NCBI RefSeq assembly: GCF_002117485.1
Contig: NZ_CP021030.1
Location: 2,979,001-3,043,000 of the forward strand
Direction: 5' to 3'
Source: Rhizobium sp. NXC14
GTDB taxonomy: Bacteria; Pseudomonadota; Alphaproteobacteria; Rhizobiales; Rhizobiaceae
DNA length: 64,000 bases
This document shows, in pieces, positions 49,242 to 57,479 of this stretch. Every line of letters begins with the position of its first letter. The first letter of the stretch is position 1. Made by a program: the position numbers and the translations under genes. The notes under the pieces are model-generated. The model ran no database searches and was not told the origin of the DNA. It saw nothing but the letters and a program-made list of their open reading frames with translations.

Positions 49242-50192
49242 ATGTTTTCTGATACGCAAAGGCTCGCCATAGGGGAAGCGTCTCTGGCCTATCACCATGC
49301 CGAAGCCGCCGCTCCGGCACGCGGCATCCTGTTGATATCGCACGGCCTGGCGGAGCACTCGAAGCGCTATGGCCGCTTTGCCGAGGCGATGGCGGGGCGC
49401 GGCTATCACGTCTATGCCCATGATCACCGTGGCCACGGCGAGACGACCGCGCCCGACGCGCCGATCGGCCGCTTCGCCCGCTGGAATGGTGTCGATCGGG
49501 TGATCGGCGACGTCATTGCCATGCGCGCCCATGCGGCCTCGCGCAATCCCGGCCTGAAGGTGATCCTATTTGGCCATTCGATGGGCGGCCTCATCGCGCT
49601 CAATGCCGCCGTCACCGCTCCGTCCGACTTCGATGCTGTCGCCGTCTGGAATTCGAATTTCGCAGTCGGCCTTGCCGGCCGAGCCGCCCAGGCGATCCTC
49701 CTTGCGGAACGTATGCTGAAGGGCTCCGACGTCCCGAGCGGCCTCTTGCCGAAGCTCACCTTCAAAGCTTGGGGAAAATCGATCCCGGACCGCCGCACCG
49801 AGTTCGACTGGCTGTCGCGCCACGCCGATGAAGTCGACAAATATATCGCCGATCCGCTCTGCGGCTTTGACGCATCAGTCTCGCTCTGGCTCGATCTCTT
49901 CGAGCTGACTTTTCGCGCGCCGCAGAAACTCCATCTGGATCGGCTGCCGCGTGATATGCCAATCCATCTCGTCGGCGGCGCCGATGATCCCGCGACGGAG
50001 AGTGGAAAAGCCGTGCGCTGGCTGTCAAACAATTTGAAAGCCAGAGGCTTCTCTCGTATCAGGACAGTGATATATCAGGGTATGCGGCATGAGACGCTGA
50101 ACGAAATTGGCGCCGATGCGGCGATCGCAGCCTTCGCGGACTGGTGCGAAGAGGCACTCGCGACATCCAAAGCCAGAAAGAATCCGTCATGA
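49242..50192 (+). CDS. alpha/beta hydrolase, monoacylglycerol lipase/lysophospholipase-like
   Basis: The 316-residue protein belongs to the Hydrolase_4 branch. The oxyanion strand is ILLISHGLAEHSKRYGRFAEAMAGRG and the DHRGHGET loop follows. The nucleophile elbow is GHSMGG near residue 111, the acid is in VGGADDPATESGKA and the histidine in YQGMRHETLNE. It probably releases fatty acids from monoglycerides or lysophospholipids. The ATG at 49242 is preceded by GGGAGGAT; a start 39 codons upstream is unsupported. It overlaps the next gene by an ATGA and heads a four-gene operon. Confidence 0.88.
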   Translation: MFSDTQRLAIGEASLAYHHAEAAAPARGILLISHGLAEHSKRYGRFAEAMAGRGYHVYAHDHRGHGETTAPDAPIGRFARWNGVDRVIGDVIAMRAHAASRNPGLKVILFGHSMGGLIALNAAVTAPSDFDAVAVWNSNFAVGLAGRAAQAILLAERMLKGSDVPSGLLPKLTFKAWGKSIPDRRTEFDWLSRHADEVDKYIADPLCGFDASVSLWLDLFELTFRAPQKLHLDRLPRDMPIHLVGGADDPATESGKAVRWLSNNLKARGFSRIRTVIYQGMRHETLNEIGADAAIAAFADWCEEALATSKARKNPS

Positions 50193-51145
50193 GTAGCCCC
50201 TCCGCCCGCGCCGCTTCGTCCGCCTCCGAAGTGACGATAGGGCTGGCGCTGATGTTTCTGTCGGTGATGGTCTCGCCGCTCATCGATATCTTCGCCAAGC
50301 TTGCCGTCGTAACCGTCCCGTCAGCCGAGATCACCGCCGGCCGCTTCGTCGTGCAGGCGCTCTGCATGCTGCCGATCGTGCTATGGAGGCGCAGCTTTGC
50401 CGATTTCTCTTGGCGTCAGAGCCTGTTCCACGCCATCCGCGGCTTCATCATCACCGTCTCGATGATCTCTTTCGTCACCACGTTGAAATACATGGCGGTC
50501 GCCGACGCGATCGCGATCTTCTTCATCGAGCCGATCATCGTGACCATCTTCGGCGGCATTTTCCTCAAGGAGACGATCGGCTGGCGGCGTTACACCGCCT
50601 GCGGCGTCGGCTTCTTCGGGGCGATGCTGATCATTCAGCCGAGTTTCGAAGAGGTCGGCTACATCGCGCTCCTGCCCATCCTGACGGCGCTCTGCGTCGC
50701 GACCTTCGTGTTGATGACCCGCGTCCTCTCACACAGCGAGGACCCTTGGTCGATGCAGTTTCAGATGGGCATCTGGGGCTTGCTCTTCTGCACCCTCCTG
50801 CTTTTTATCGGTGAAGGAAGCGGCTCCGATCTCTTCGATCCCGTCATGCCCGTAGGCAGCGCCTGGTTCTATGTCGCCGGCGTCGGGGCTATGGCCGCCA
50901 CAGCCGGAATCCTCGGCGTCTACGCCTATCGGGCAGCACCGGCGTCGACGCTGGCGCCGCTGCAATATTTCGAGATCGTCTCAGCTACGATCTTCGCCTG
51001 GCTTGTTTTCGGTGACTTTCCGAATGCCGTCAAATGGCTCGGCATCACGATCATCATGGCGTCGGGCTTCTACATCCTCTGGCGAGAGCGCCGCTTTGCT
51101 TCAAAGCCCTTATCCGATACATCTGAGGTGACGCTGGCGCCGTAG
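50189..51145 (+). CDS. DMT (EamA) family transporter
   Basis: The 318-residue protein has ten predicted helices in two EamA repeats (LALMFLSVMVSPLIDIFAK at the start and AMAATAGILGVYAYRAAPAS in the second half). The central positions FFIEPIIVTIFGGIFLKETIGW are typical of the riboflavin/S-adenosylmethionine-like and metabolite exporter branches. The substrate is unknown. The ATG overlaps the stop of the upstream hydrolase by 4 nt. It is not closely similar to the DMT transporter at 43 kb. Confidence 0.88.
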   Translation: MSSPSARAASSASEVTIGLALMFLSVMVSPLIDIFAKLAVVTVPSAEITAGRFVVQALCMLPIVLWRRSFADFSWRQSLFHAIRGFIITVSMISFVTTLKYMAVADAIAIFFIEPIIVTIFGGIFLKETIGWRRYTACGVGFFGAMLIIQPSFEEVGYIALLPILTALCVATFVLMTRVLSHSEDPWSMQFQMGIWGLLFCTLLLFIGEGSGSDLFDPVMPVGSAWFYVAGVGAMAATAGILGVYAYRAAPASTLAPLQYFEIVSATIFAWLVFGDFPNAVKWLGITIIMASGFYILWRERRFASKPLSDTSEVTLAP

Positions 51146-51163
51146 ACACTGGACGGGAGGACC

Positions 51164-52366
51164 ATGACCGAGACCGCGACGAAAAAGCCGCCGCTTACCG
51201 GTATCCGGGTGATTGAGCTTGCCCGCGTGCTGGCCGGCCCTTGGGCGGGCCAGATGCTCGCCGATCTCGGCGCCGACGTCATCAAAGTTGAAAATCCCGA
51301 TGGCGGCGACGATACTCGCCAATGGGGGCCGCCCTTCGTCGAAGGTGCGGACGGCGAAAATCTCTCGGCCGCCTATTACCACGCCACCAATCGCGGCAAA
51401 CGCTCCATCACCGTCGACCTCAAGAGCCCTGAGGGCCAGCAGCTCGTCCGTCGTCTCATAGCCACTGCCGACGTGGTAATCGAGAATTTCAAGGTCGACG
51501 GCCTCGTCAAATACGGGCTCGATTACGACAGCGTTCGCGAGGTGAACCCGAGGCTCGTTTATTGCTCGATCACAGGCTTCGGCCAGACCGGCCCCTATGC
51601 CGGCTTCGCCGGCTACGATTACATCGTTCAGGGCATGTCCGGCTTCATGTCGATAACCGGCGAGCCGGACGGCCAGCCGATGAAGGCGGGCGTGGCGATC
51701 GCCGACATCTTTACCGGCATCTATGCCGTCTCGGCGATCGAGGCCGCCCTGATCCATGCCTTGAAAACCGGCGAAGGCCAGTTGATAGACATGGCCCTGC
51801 TTGACGTGCAATCGGCCGTGCTCGCCAATCAGAACATGAATTACCTCGTCTCCGGCGCCGCACCGCCCCGCCTCGGCAACGCCCATCCGAACATCTCGCC
51901 CTATGAAGTCGTACCGACGGCCGACGGTTATCTCATCCTGGCCGTCGGCAACGACGGCCAGTTCCGCCGCCTCTCTACCATCCTCGGCCTGGAGACGATC
52001 GCGGATGACGAGCGTTTCTCCACCAACAAAGCCCGCGTCGCCAACCGCGGCGAGGTGCGTCGCCTGATCTCCACCGAGACGCTGAAATGGCAGAAAGCGG
52101 ATCTCCTGAAGGCCTGCGAGCAGAACGCGGTTCCGTCAGGCGCGATCAACACAATCGAGGAAATGTTCGCCGACCCGCAGGTGAAGGCTCGCGGTCTTCG
52201 CATCGACCTTGCCGATTCCGCCGGCACCGTCATCCCCGGGGTCAGGACGCCAGTCGTGCTGTCGGAAACACCTTTGCGCTACGTCAGGCCCAGCCCGCGT
52301 CTCGGCGAGCATAGAGAGGAAATTCTGGCGGAACTCGCCGAGCTTGAGAGGAAGGCATCGTCATGA
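51164..52366 (+). CDS. class III CoA-transferase (CaiB/BaiF family)
   Basis: The 400-residue protein opens with the family signature GIRVIELARVLAGPWAGQMLADLGADVIKVENP and contains DVVIENFKVDGLVKYGLDYDSV. The catalytic Asp-containing loop is IDMALLDVQSAVLANQNMNYLVSG near residue 205. Such enzymes transfer CoA between carboxylates such as oxalate, succinate, mesaconate or carnitine. The clean Shine-Dalgarno GGGAGGACC lies 4 nt before the ATG. It is followed directly by a TPP enzyme, an arrangement that recalls formyl-CoA:oxalate CoA-transferase with oxalyl-CoA decarboxylase, but substrate identity is not shown. Confidence 0.9.
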   Translation: MTETATKKPPLTGIRVIELARVLAGPWAGQMLADLGADVIKVENPDGGDDTRQWGPPFVEGADGENLSAAYYHATNRGKRSITVDLKSPEGQQLVRRLIATADVVIENFKVDGLVKYGLDYDSVREVNPRLVYCSITGFGQTGPYAGFAGYDYIVQGMSGFMSITGEPDGQPMKAGVAIADIFTGIYAVSAIEAALIHALKTGEGQLIDMALLDVQSAVLANQNMNYLVSGAAPPRLGNAHPNISPYEVVPTADGYLILAVGNDGQFRRLSTILGLETIADDERFSTNKARVANRGEVRRLISTETLKWQKADLLKACEQNAVPSGAINTIEEMFADPQVKARGLRIDLADSAGTVIPGVRTPVVLSETPLRYVRPSPRLGEHREEILAELAELERKASS

Positions 52367-52388
52367 AGAAGGTATCATCATGAAAAAG
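52355..52388 (+). repeat. 17 bp tandem repeat at the gene junction with a six-codon mini-ORF
   Basis: GCATCGTCATGAAGAAG and GTATCATCATGAAAAAG are adjacent 17 bp units identical at 14 positions. The repeat creates two overlapping ATG/TGA junctions: the CoA-transferase stop (TGA 52364-52366) overlaps a mini-ORF MKKVSS (52363-52383), whose own stop overlaps the start of the TPP enzyme at 52380. It looks like a small duplication that keeps translational coupling. Confidence 0.6.
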
Positions 52389-54038
52389 ACGGGCGGGGAA
52401 TTGATTGTCGAGGCGCTGAAGGCAAATGGCGTCAAACGCCTCTCCTGCGTGCCCGGCGAGAGTTTCCTCGCCGTTCTCGACGCATTGCGCGACAGCGATA
52501 TCGACGTCCTCGTCTGCCGGCAGGAAGGCGGGGCGGCGATGATGGCGGATTGTTGGGGCAGACTCACCGGCGAACCGGGCATCTGCATGGTGACGCGCGG
52601 CCCCGGCGCCACCAACGCCTCCGCCGGCCTGCATATAGCCAAGCAGGATTCGATCCCGATGATCCTCCTGATCGGCCAGGTGCAACGAGAGGCGCGCGAA
52701 CGGGAGGCTTTTCAAGAGGTCGAATTCCGCCGCGCCTTCACCGAATTCGCCAAATGGGTTGGTGAGATCGACGCCGCCGCCCGCATTCCCGAATTCGTCA
52801 CCCGCGCCTTTGCGGTCGCAACCTCCGGCCGTCCCGGCCCCGTGGTGCTCACCCTGCCGGAAGACATGCTGCGCGACGAGGTCGAGGCGCCCCGCGCCAG
52901 GCGTTATGCCAGAGTCGAGGCCCATCCCGGCCGCAGCCAGATCGACGACTTTTATGTAAGACTCTTGAAGGCCGAACGGCCGATGGTAATCCTCGGCGGC
53001 ACGCGATGGGATGCCGATGCCGTCGCCGATTTCGCAACCTTCGCCGAACGTTTTCAGCTGCCGGTAGGCTGTTCATTCCGCCGACAGATGCTGTTCGATC
53101 ATCTTCACCCCTGTTATGCCGGCGATGTCGGCATCGGCATCAATCCGGGGCTCGCCAAGGAGATCAAGGAGAGCGACCTCTTGATCCTGCTCGGCGGCCG
53201 CATGTCGGAGATGCCGTCCTCCGGCTATACGCTGCTCGACATCCCCTACCCGGCCCAGTCGCTCGTTCATATTTATCCGGACCCGTCGGAGCTCGGCCGC
53301 GTCTATCGTCCCGATCTTGCCATCTGCGCCAGCCCCCCCGATTTTGTCGAAGCACTCGCCGATCTCGAAGCCCCAGCCGAGCCGCGCTGGGCGGAGCGGA
53401 CCGCGCATATGCATCAGGTCTATCTCGCCTGGTCGAAGCCGCCGGCCACGGGTCCGGGCGCCGTCCATATGGGACCGATCATGGAGTGGCTCGAAAGTAA
53501 TATAGGACCGGAAACGATCTTCACCAATGGCGCCGGCAACTACGCCACCTGGCTGCACCGCTTCCATCGTTTCCGCCGATTCAACACACAGGCAGCCCCC
53601 ACCTCCGGCTCGATGGGTTACGGCCTGCCGGCGGCAGTGGCTGCCAAGCGGCTCTTTCCCGAGCGCGAGGTCATCTGTTTTGCCGGCGACGGCTGCTTCC
53701 TGATGCACGGCCAGGAATTCGCAACCGCCATCCGCTACGATCTGCCGATCATCGCAATCGTTATCAACAACGGCATGTACGGCACGATCCGCATGCACCA
53801 GGAGCGTGAATATCCCGGTCGCGTCAGCAGCACCGATCTGACCAACCCCGACTTCGCAGCCCTTGCCCGCGCCTATGGCGGCCACGGCGAGACGGTGGAA
53901 GGCACAGAGGAATTCGCGCCGGCTTTCGGGCGCGCACGCGCAAGCGGCAAACCGGCGATCATCGAGGTGAAGCTCGATCCGGAAGCGATCACACCGACCA
54001 GAACGCTTTCGGAAATCGCGCAAACAAAAAGCCGGTAA
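52380..54038 (+). CDS. thiamine-pyrophosphate-dependent enzyme, acetolactate synthase-like
   Basis: The 552-residue protein has the three domains of the TPP-dependent decarboxylase/acetolactate synthase family. The N-terminal domain has the catalytic Glu in CRQEGGAAMMADCWGR near residue 48 and RGPGATNASAGL. The middle domain is of the Rossmann type (MVILGGTRWD...). The C-terminal cofactor domain has GDGCFLMHGQEFATAI...IAIVINN, the GDG-N Mg/TPP motif. It may act on 2-oxoacids or acyl-CoA compounds; with the adjacent CoA transferase an oxalyl-CoA-decarboxylase-like role is possible but the sequence is not obviously that enzyme. The start ATG overlaps the mini-ORF stop. No FAD-specific motif can be asserted. 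Confidence 0.88.
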   Translation: MKKTGGELIVEALKANGVKRLSCVPGESFLAVLDALRDSDIDVLVCRQEGGAAMMADCWGRLTGEPGICMVTRGPGATNASAGLHIAKQDSIPMILLIGQVQREAREREAFQEVEFRRAFTEFAKWVGEIDAAARIPEFVTRAFAVATSGRPGPVVLTLPEDMLRDEVEAPRARRYARVEAHPGRSQIDDFYVRLLKAERPMVILGGTRWDADAVADFATFAERFQLPVGCSFRRQMLFDHLHPCYAGDVGIGINPGLAKEIKESDLLILLGGRMSEMPSSGYTLLDIPYPAQSLVHIYPDPSELGRVYRPDLAICASPPDFVEALADLEAPAEPRWAERTAHMHQVYLAWSKPPATGPGAVHMGPIMEWLESNIGPETIFTNGAGNYATWLHRFHRFRRFNTQAAPTSGSMGYGLPAAVAAKRLFPEREVICFAGDGCFLMHGQEFATAIRYDLPIIAIVINNGMYGTIRMHQEREYPGRVSSTDLTNPDFAALARAYGGHGETVEGTEEFAPAFGRARASGKPAIIEVKLDPEAITPTRTLSEIAQTKSR

Positions 54039-54056
54039 GGTTGCCCCACCGGCTTT
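54028..54056 (-). terminator. convergent terminator overlapping the TPP enzyme stop codon
   Basis: AAAGCCGGT (54028-54036) pairs with ACCGGCTTT (54048-54056). On the minus strand it is followed by UUUUUG, so it ends the RidA transcript. On the plus strand the stem includes the last codons and stop (54036-54038) of the TPP enzyme. Confidence 0.75.
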
Positions 54057-54078
54057 GAGAGACGGAACTGCGGCGACC

Positions 54079-54423
54079 TTAGTCGAGCGCAGCCGTGACG
54101 ATGAACTCGACCTTGTACTTCGGTGCGGCGAGCTTGGCTTCGCTGGTCGCGCGGGCCGGCGGATTGGTCGGATCGATCCAGGCTTCCCAGGCTGCGTTCA
54201 TCTCGCCGAAATAAGCAATGTCGGAAAGATAGACGAGGGTCTGCAGGATCTTCGACTTGCTGCTGCCGGCGGCCGCCAGCAGACGGTCGACTTCGGCGAG
54301 CGCCGACTTGCATTGATCGGTGACGCTTTCGCCCTCGCCCACCTGGCCTGCGAGGTAGACCGTGTTGCCGTGAATGACGGCGCCGCTCATACGTGCGCCG
54401 ACGTCGATACGCTTAATGCTCAT
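54079..54423 (-). CDS. RidA family protein (enamine/imine deaminase-like)
   Basis: The 114-residue protein has the RidA/YjgF fold: GAVIHGNTVYLAGQVGEGESVTDQCKSAL followed by VDRLLAAAGSSKSKILQTLVYLSD and the C-terminal PARATSEAKLAAPKYKVEFIVTA. Canonical RidA has an Arg in the R-x-x-V/E loop near the end; here PARATSEA contains an Arg in the equivalent segment. Members hydrolyse reactive 2-aminoacrylate-type enamines or act in amine catabolism. AGGAGACGATA lies before the ATG. It is on the opposite strand from the CoA-transferase/TPP operon. Confidence 0.9.
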   Translation of the reverse strand: MSIKRIDVGARMSGAVIHGNTVYLAGQVGEGESVTDQCKSALAEVDRLLAAAGSSKSKILQTLVYLSDIAYFGEMNAAWEAWIDPTNPPARATSEAKLAAPKYKVEFIVTAALD

Positions 54424-54495
54424 TATCGTCTCCTGGGTGATGGGAAGTGGCGGCGCTGCGGAGCAGCGCCTGAAAATCAGCGTCCCGCACGATGC

Positions 54496-54834
54496 TCAAC
54501 TGCGGATATGGTGGGTTTTCTGGTAGATCGCCGTCGAGCGCGCGCCCGAGCGGCAGTAGCCGAGCATCGGCCGTGGAAATTCATCGAGCGCGTCGACCAT
54601 TCCCTGCACCGCCTCTTCGGTCACGCCCATCGGTCCAACCGGCACGTGGGCGATATCGAGTCCGAGCTCTTTGGCACGCGCCTCGATGACGGAGAATGAT
54701 GTCTGGTCGGGGCTTTCATGGTCGGGGCGATGGCAGACGATCGATTTGAAGCCGAGCGCCTTGATCTCGTCGAGGTCCTCAAGCGTGATCTGCCCCGAAA
54801 CCGAATATTCATCGTCGATCTGGCGAATATCCAT
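54496..54834 (-). CDS. TIGR01244-type sulfurtransferase/phosphatase-like protein
   Basis: The 112-residue protein matches my recollection of the TIGR01244 (Blh-associated) family. It has IRQIDDEYSVSGQI, then GFKSIVCHRPDHES, then the active-site-like loop GYCRSGARS. CRSGAR fits the six-residue rhodanese loop (CxxGxR) better than the seven-residue tyrosine phosphatase loop (Cx5R). It may detoxify sulfide or act on thiol persulfides. GAGGAGAC precedes the ATG. It is upstream of ridA on the same strand with a 72 nt gap. Confidence 0.82.
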   Translation of the reverse strand: MDIRQIDDEYSVSGQITLEDLDEIKALGFKSIVCHRPDHESPDQTSFSVIEARAKELGLDIAHVPVGPMGVTEEAVQGMVDALDEFPRPMLGYCRSGARSTAIYQKTHHIRS

Positions 54835-54906
54835 CGTCTTGTCTCCTCAAAGATCGTGGGCTGATGGTCTACGACGGGAGGCCCGCAAGCGTCAACAACA
54901 CTTCAC

Positions 54907-55746
54907 TCACAGGAACGCAAAGGTCAGCGCATAGCTGCGGCTTTCGCCTGGGGCGAGCATGTTAAATTCACCGGCCGCCTGAAGCTCGTCGCGCGATACC
55001 CAGCGATGCGACACCGGCTCGATGCCGATAATATGAGCGGGCGCCTTCTGGTTTCGCCAGACCTGCAGATAAGGCAGCGTATCGGCGCGGAAGCGCACGC
55101 TGAGCGTCCTGCCGCCGATTGCGGCGATCGGCCCGAGCCGGACTTCCGCCAAGCCCTCCGCCGTCGCCGTCGCCGGCACACAGAAGATGCCGCCCGGCTC
55201 CTCGCCGAATGTCCAGGGGAAGCCGCCAGTCTCCAGCATCCGGCCTTCGAGCCGCGTGCCGTCGTCCAGCCATTTGCCGCCGACATTCATATGGTACATC
55301 AGGAAGGTCGGCACCACCTGATCGCTGGTATTGATAACCCGGTCTTCGAGCCGCACCTCGCCGTTCACGCCGTCGATCCGCCACAGCCGCTCGATGCGCT
55401 GCGGCAATCCCTCGACGGTGATGATGTCGATATCGGCGCGGCATTCGGCATTGCCATTCTCGTATTTCGTCCACAGGATCTTGGCGGCGTGGCCGGAGGC
55501 CGATCCGTGCAGCGGATAGACCTTGCCGTCGGCACGGCCGGCGATCGGCTGGCGATGGCGGATATGATCCGGCCCGCAGGTGAAGAGAAAACCTTCGAGC
55601 GAGTGGTCGATTCGCGGATCCCCATCGTCGGGAATGGCGCGCTTTGGCGCGATATCGACGCCGTCGACGATGCATCCGCCGATATCCAGCACCGATGTTT
55701 CATCGAGCATCAGGCGCGGCCCGCTTGCAGTGGCAAATTCGATCAT
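54907..55746 (-). CDS. DUF4432-type, aldose-1-epimerase-like protein
   Basis: The 279-residue protein has a galactose-mutarotase-like beta-sandwich pattern: LDIGGCIVDGVDIAP, PLHGSASGHAAKILW, a middle VINTSDQVVPTFLMYHMNVGGKWL and a final LPYLQVWRNQKAPAHIIGIEPVSHRW with the Glu-Pro-x-x-His signature. It resembles the DUF4432 family, whose substrate is unknown but likely a sugar. I choose the ATG behind GAGGAGACCCGAG; the 41-codon upstream extension is compositionally odd. Confidence 0.82.
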   Translation of the reverse strand: MIEFATASGPRLMLDETSVLDIGGCIVDGVDIAPKRAIPDDGDPRIDHSLEGFLFTCGPDHIRHRQPIAGRADGKVYPLHGSASGHAAKILWTKYENGNAECRADIDIITVEGLPQRIERLWRIDGVNGEVRLEDRVINTSDQVVPTFLMYHMNVGGKWLDDGTRLEGRMLETGGFPWTFGEEPGGIFCVPATATAEGLAEVRLGPIAAIGGRTLSVRFRADTLPYLQVWRNQKAPAHIIGIEPVSHRWVSRDELQAAGEFNMLAPGESRSYALTFAFL

Positions 55747-56002
55747 CTCGGGTCTCCTCAAGGATTTATCGGCCGCCGTAGCGTTAGGTTTCGCACTGGC
55801 CTTCGTCAATCGGCGCCGTTCTCCTCTTGCGCTTTTGCCGCAACCGTGGATTTTGCGGAACGGACACAAGGATGCAAACGTTTATGAGTAAAAGGAAATC
55901 TTAGGGATTTTCATATTTTGTTCAGCACGCTTTCATAAATTCCACACTAGCGTCAAAATTCGCGGGTGTGTGTCGGCCCAGTCACTGTTCGAGGTGTGAG
56001 AC
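55747..56002. other. intergenic region upstream of the L,D-transpeptidase
   Basis: The 256 nt divergent region between the DUF4432-type gene and the L,D-transpeptidase becomes A+T-rich from 55880 (TTTTCATATTTTGTTC), consistent with a promoter. No gene or RNA was recognised. Confidence 0.5.
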
Positions 56003-57403
56003 GTGAATCGCTTTTTGAAGTCGGCATTTTCCCTTGCGGCCCTGCTGGCAGCCGTTGCGGCTGCAGCACCGCAGGCTGGCGCGCAGCAGTTTCGTGACCG
56101 CCGCCAGAGCGATGTCGTGCTGGTGACGCCGAACGGCGAAATCCTCGATTATGTCCCCCGCGGCTTTGCCTATGCCCGCGACCGCAGCGGCAACCGCGTG
56201 CTGATCGACGCCTACGGCAACGTCGTCGCCACCGAAATGCGCGCCCGCGGTTACTATCCGCCCCGGTCCCGTCCAGGCGAGGTCTATGCCGACCAAGGCG
56301 GCAACGATCCTTACTATGCCGACGACAACCCCTATGGCGACACGCGTTATTCCGAGCGTGGCGCCGTCACCGGCGGCATTCCGCGCGACGCAGCGATCGA
56401 GCGCCTGCCGCTCGGCGAGGAGCCCTATCCGGACGATAACAGCATCGGCAATCCGCAGTCGGGCGACGATTACGCCTCGATCGATCCCGATCAGCAGATC
56501 CCGCCCGCCGATGCGCCGAAGGCAGCACCCGACGAGCCCGTGATCACGCTGAAGAACAAATCGAAGCCCGAGATCGTCGCGCTGCAGGTCTTCCTCGACC
56601 GCGCCGGCATCTCTCCTGGCGTCATCGACGGGCACATGGGTTCGAACGTCACCAAGGGCATTTATGCCTATAATCAGATGACGGGGTCAAATCTCGATCC
56701 CAATGACACCGATGCCATTCTGGAAGAGCTGCGCATGAACGGCGGCCTGCCCGTCGTCAGCTATACGATCACGCCGGCCGATGCCGCCGGCCCCTTCGTC
56801 GCGGAGATCCCGGAAGATTATTCGCATAAGGCGCTGCTGCCGTCGCTCGCCTATACCTCGACCACTGAAATGCTGGCCGAGCGTTTCCATATGGACGAGG
56901 CCTTCCTTAAGGAGATGAACCCCGGCGCCGATTTCAGCGTTCCCGGCACGGTGATCAAGGTCGTCAATCCAGGCGAGATGAAGACCGGCGAGGTCGCCCG
57001 CATCATCGCCGACAAGGGGCGCAAACAGGTTTTCGCCTATGACGGCGCCGGCAATCTCATCGCCGCCTACCCCGCTTCGATCGGCTCAACCGACACCCCC
57101 TCCCCGTCCGGCACGGTGACGGTCGAGCGCGTCGCGTTCAATCCCGGTTATACCTACAACCCGAAGATCAACTTTCAGCAGGGCGCCAACGACAAGATCC
57201 TCAACATCCCCCCAGGCCCGAACGGCCCGGTCGGCACCGTCTGGATGGCGCTTTCCAAGCCGACCTACGGCATCCACGGCACGCCAGAGCCCTCCAAGAT
57301 CGGGCGCACCCAAAGCCACGGCTGCATTCGCCTGACCAACTGGGATGCAACCGAGCTTGCGAAAATGGTCAAGCCCGGTGTGACGGTCGAGTTCGTCGAC
57401 TGA
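56003..57403 (+). CDS. L,D-transpeptidase (YkuD) with PG-binding domain
   Basis: The 466-residue protein has a signal peptide (SLAALLAAVAAAAPQAGA) and an intrinsically disordered acidic, Pro/Tyr-rich region (about 30-175). A PG_binding_1 repeat follows (LQVFLDRAGISPGVIDGHMGSNV), then a C-terminal YkuD catalytic domain with the motif HGTPEPSKIGRTQSHGCIRL, in which the Cys is the nucleophile. Such enzymes form 3-3 cross-links or attach proteins to peptidoglycan, a dominant activity in Rhizobiales polar growth. The start is a GTG with GAGGTGTGAGAC upstream. Strong similarity to the ErfK/YbiS group. Confidence 0.93.
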   Translation: MNRFLKSAFSLAALLAAVAAAAPQAGAQQFRDRRQSDVVLVTPNGEILDYVPRGFAYARDRSGNRVLIDAYGNVVATEMRARGYYPPRSRPGEVYADQGGNDPYYADDNPYGDTRYSERGAVTGGIPRDAAIERLPLGEEPYPDDNSIGNPQSGDDYASIDPDQQIPPADAPKAAPDEPVITLKNKSKPEIVALQVFLDRAGISPGVIDGHMGSNVTKGIYAYNQMTGSNLDPNDTDAILEELRMNGGLPVVSYTITPADAAGPFVAEIPEDYSHKALLPSLAYTSTTEMLAERFHMDEAFLKEMNPGADFSVPGTVIKVVNPGEMKTGEVARIIADKGRKQVFAYDGAGNLIAAYPASIGSTDTPSPSGTVTVERVAFNPGYTYNPKINFQQGANDKILNIPPGPNGPVGTVWMALSKPTYGIHGTPEPSKIGRTQSHGCIRLTNWDATELAKMVKPGVTVEFVD

Positions 57404-57479
57404 GCCAAAGCCAAACTGGTCACAAACGATAAGGCCGCCGGATCGCTCCGACAGCCCTTTTGTTTCAATGCTTGTGTAT

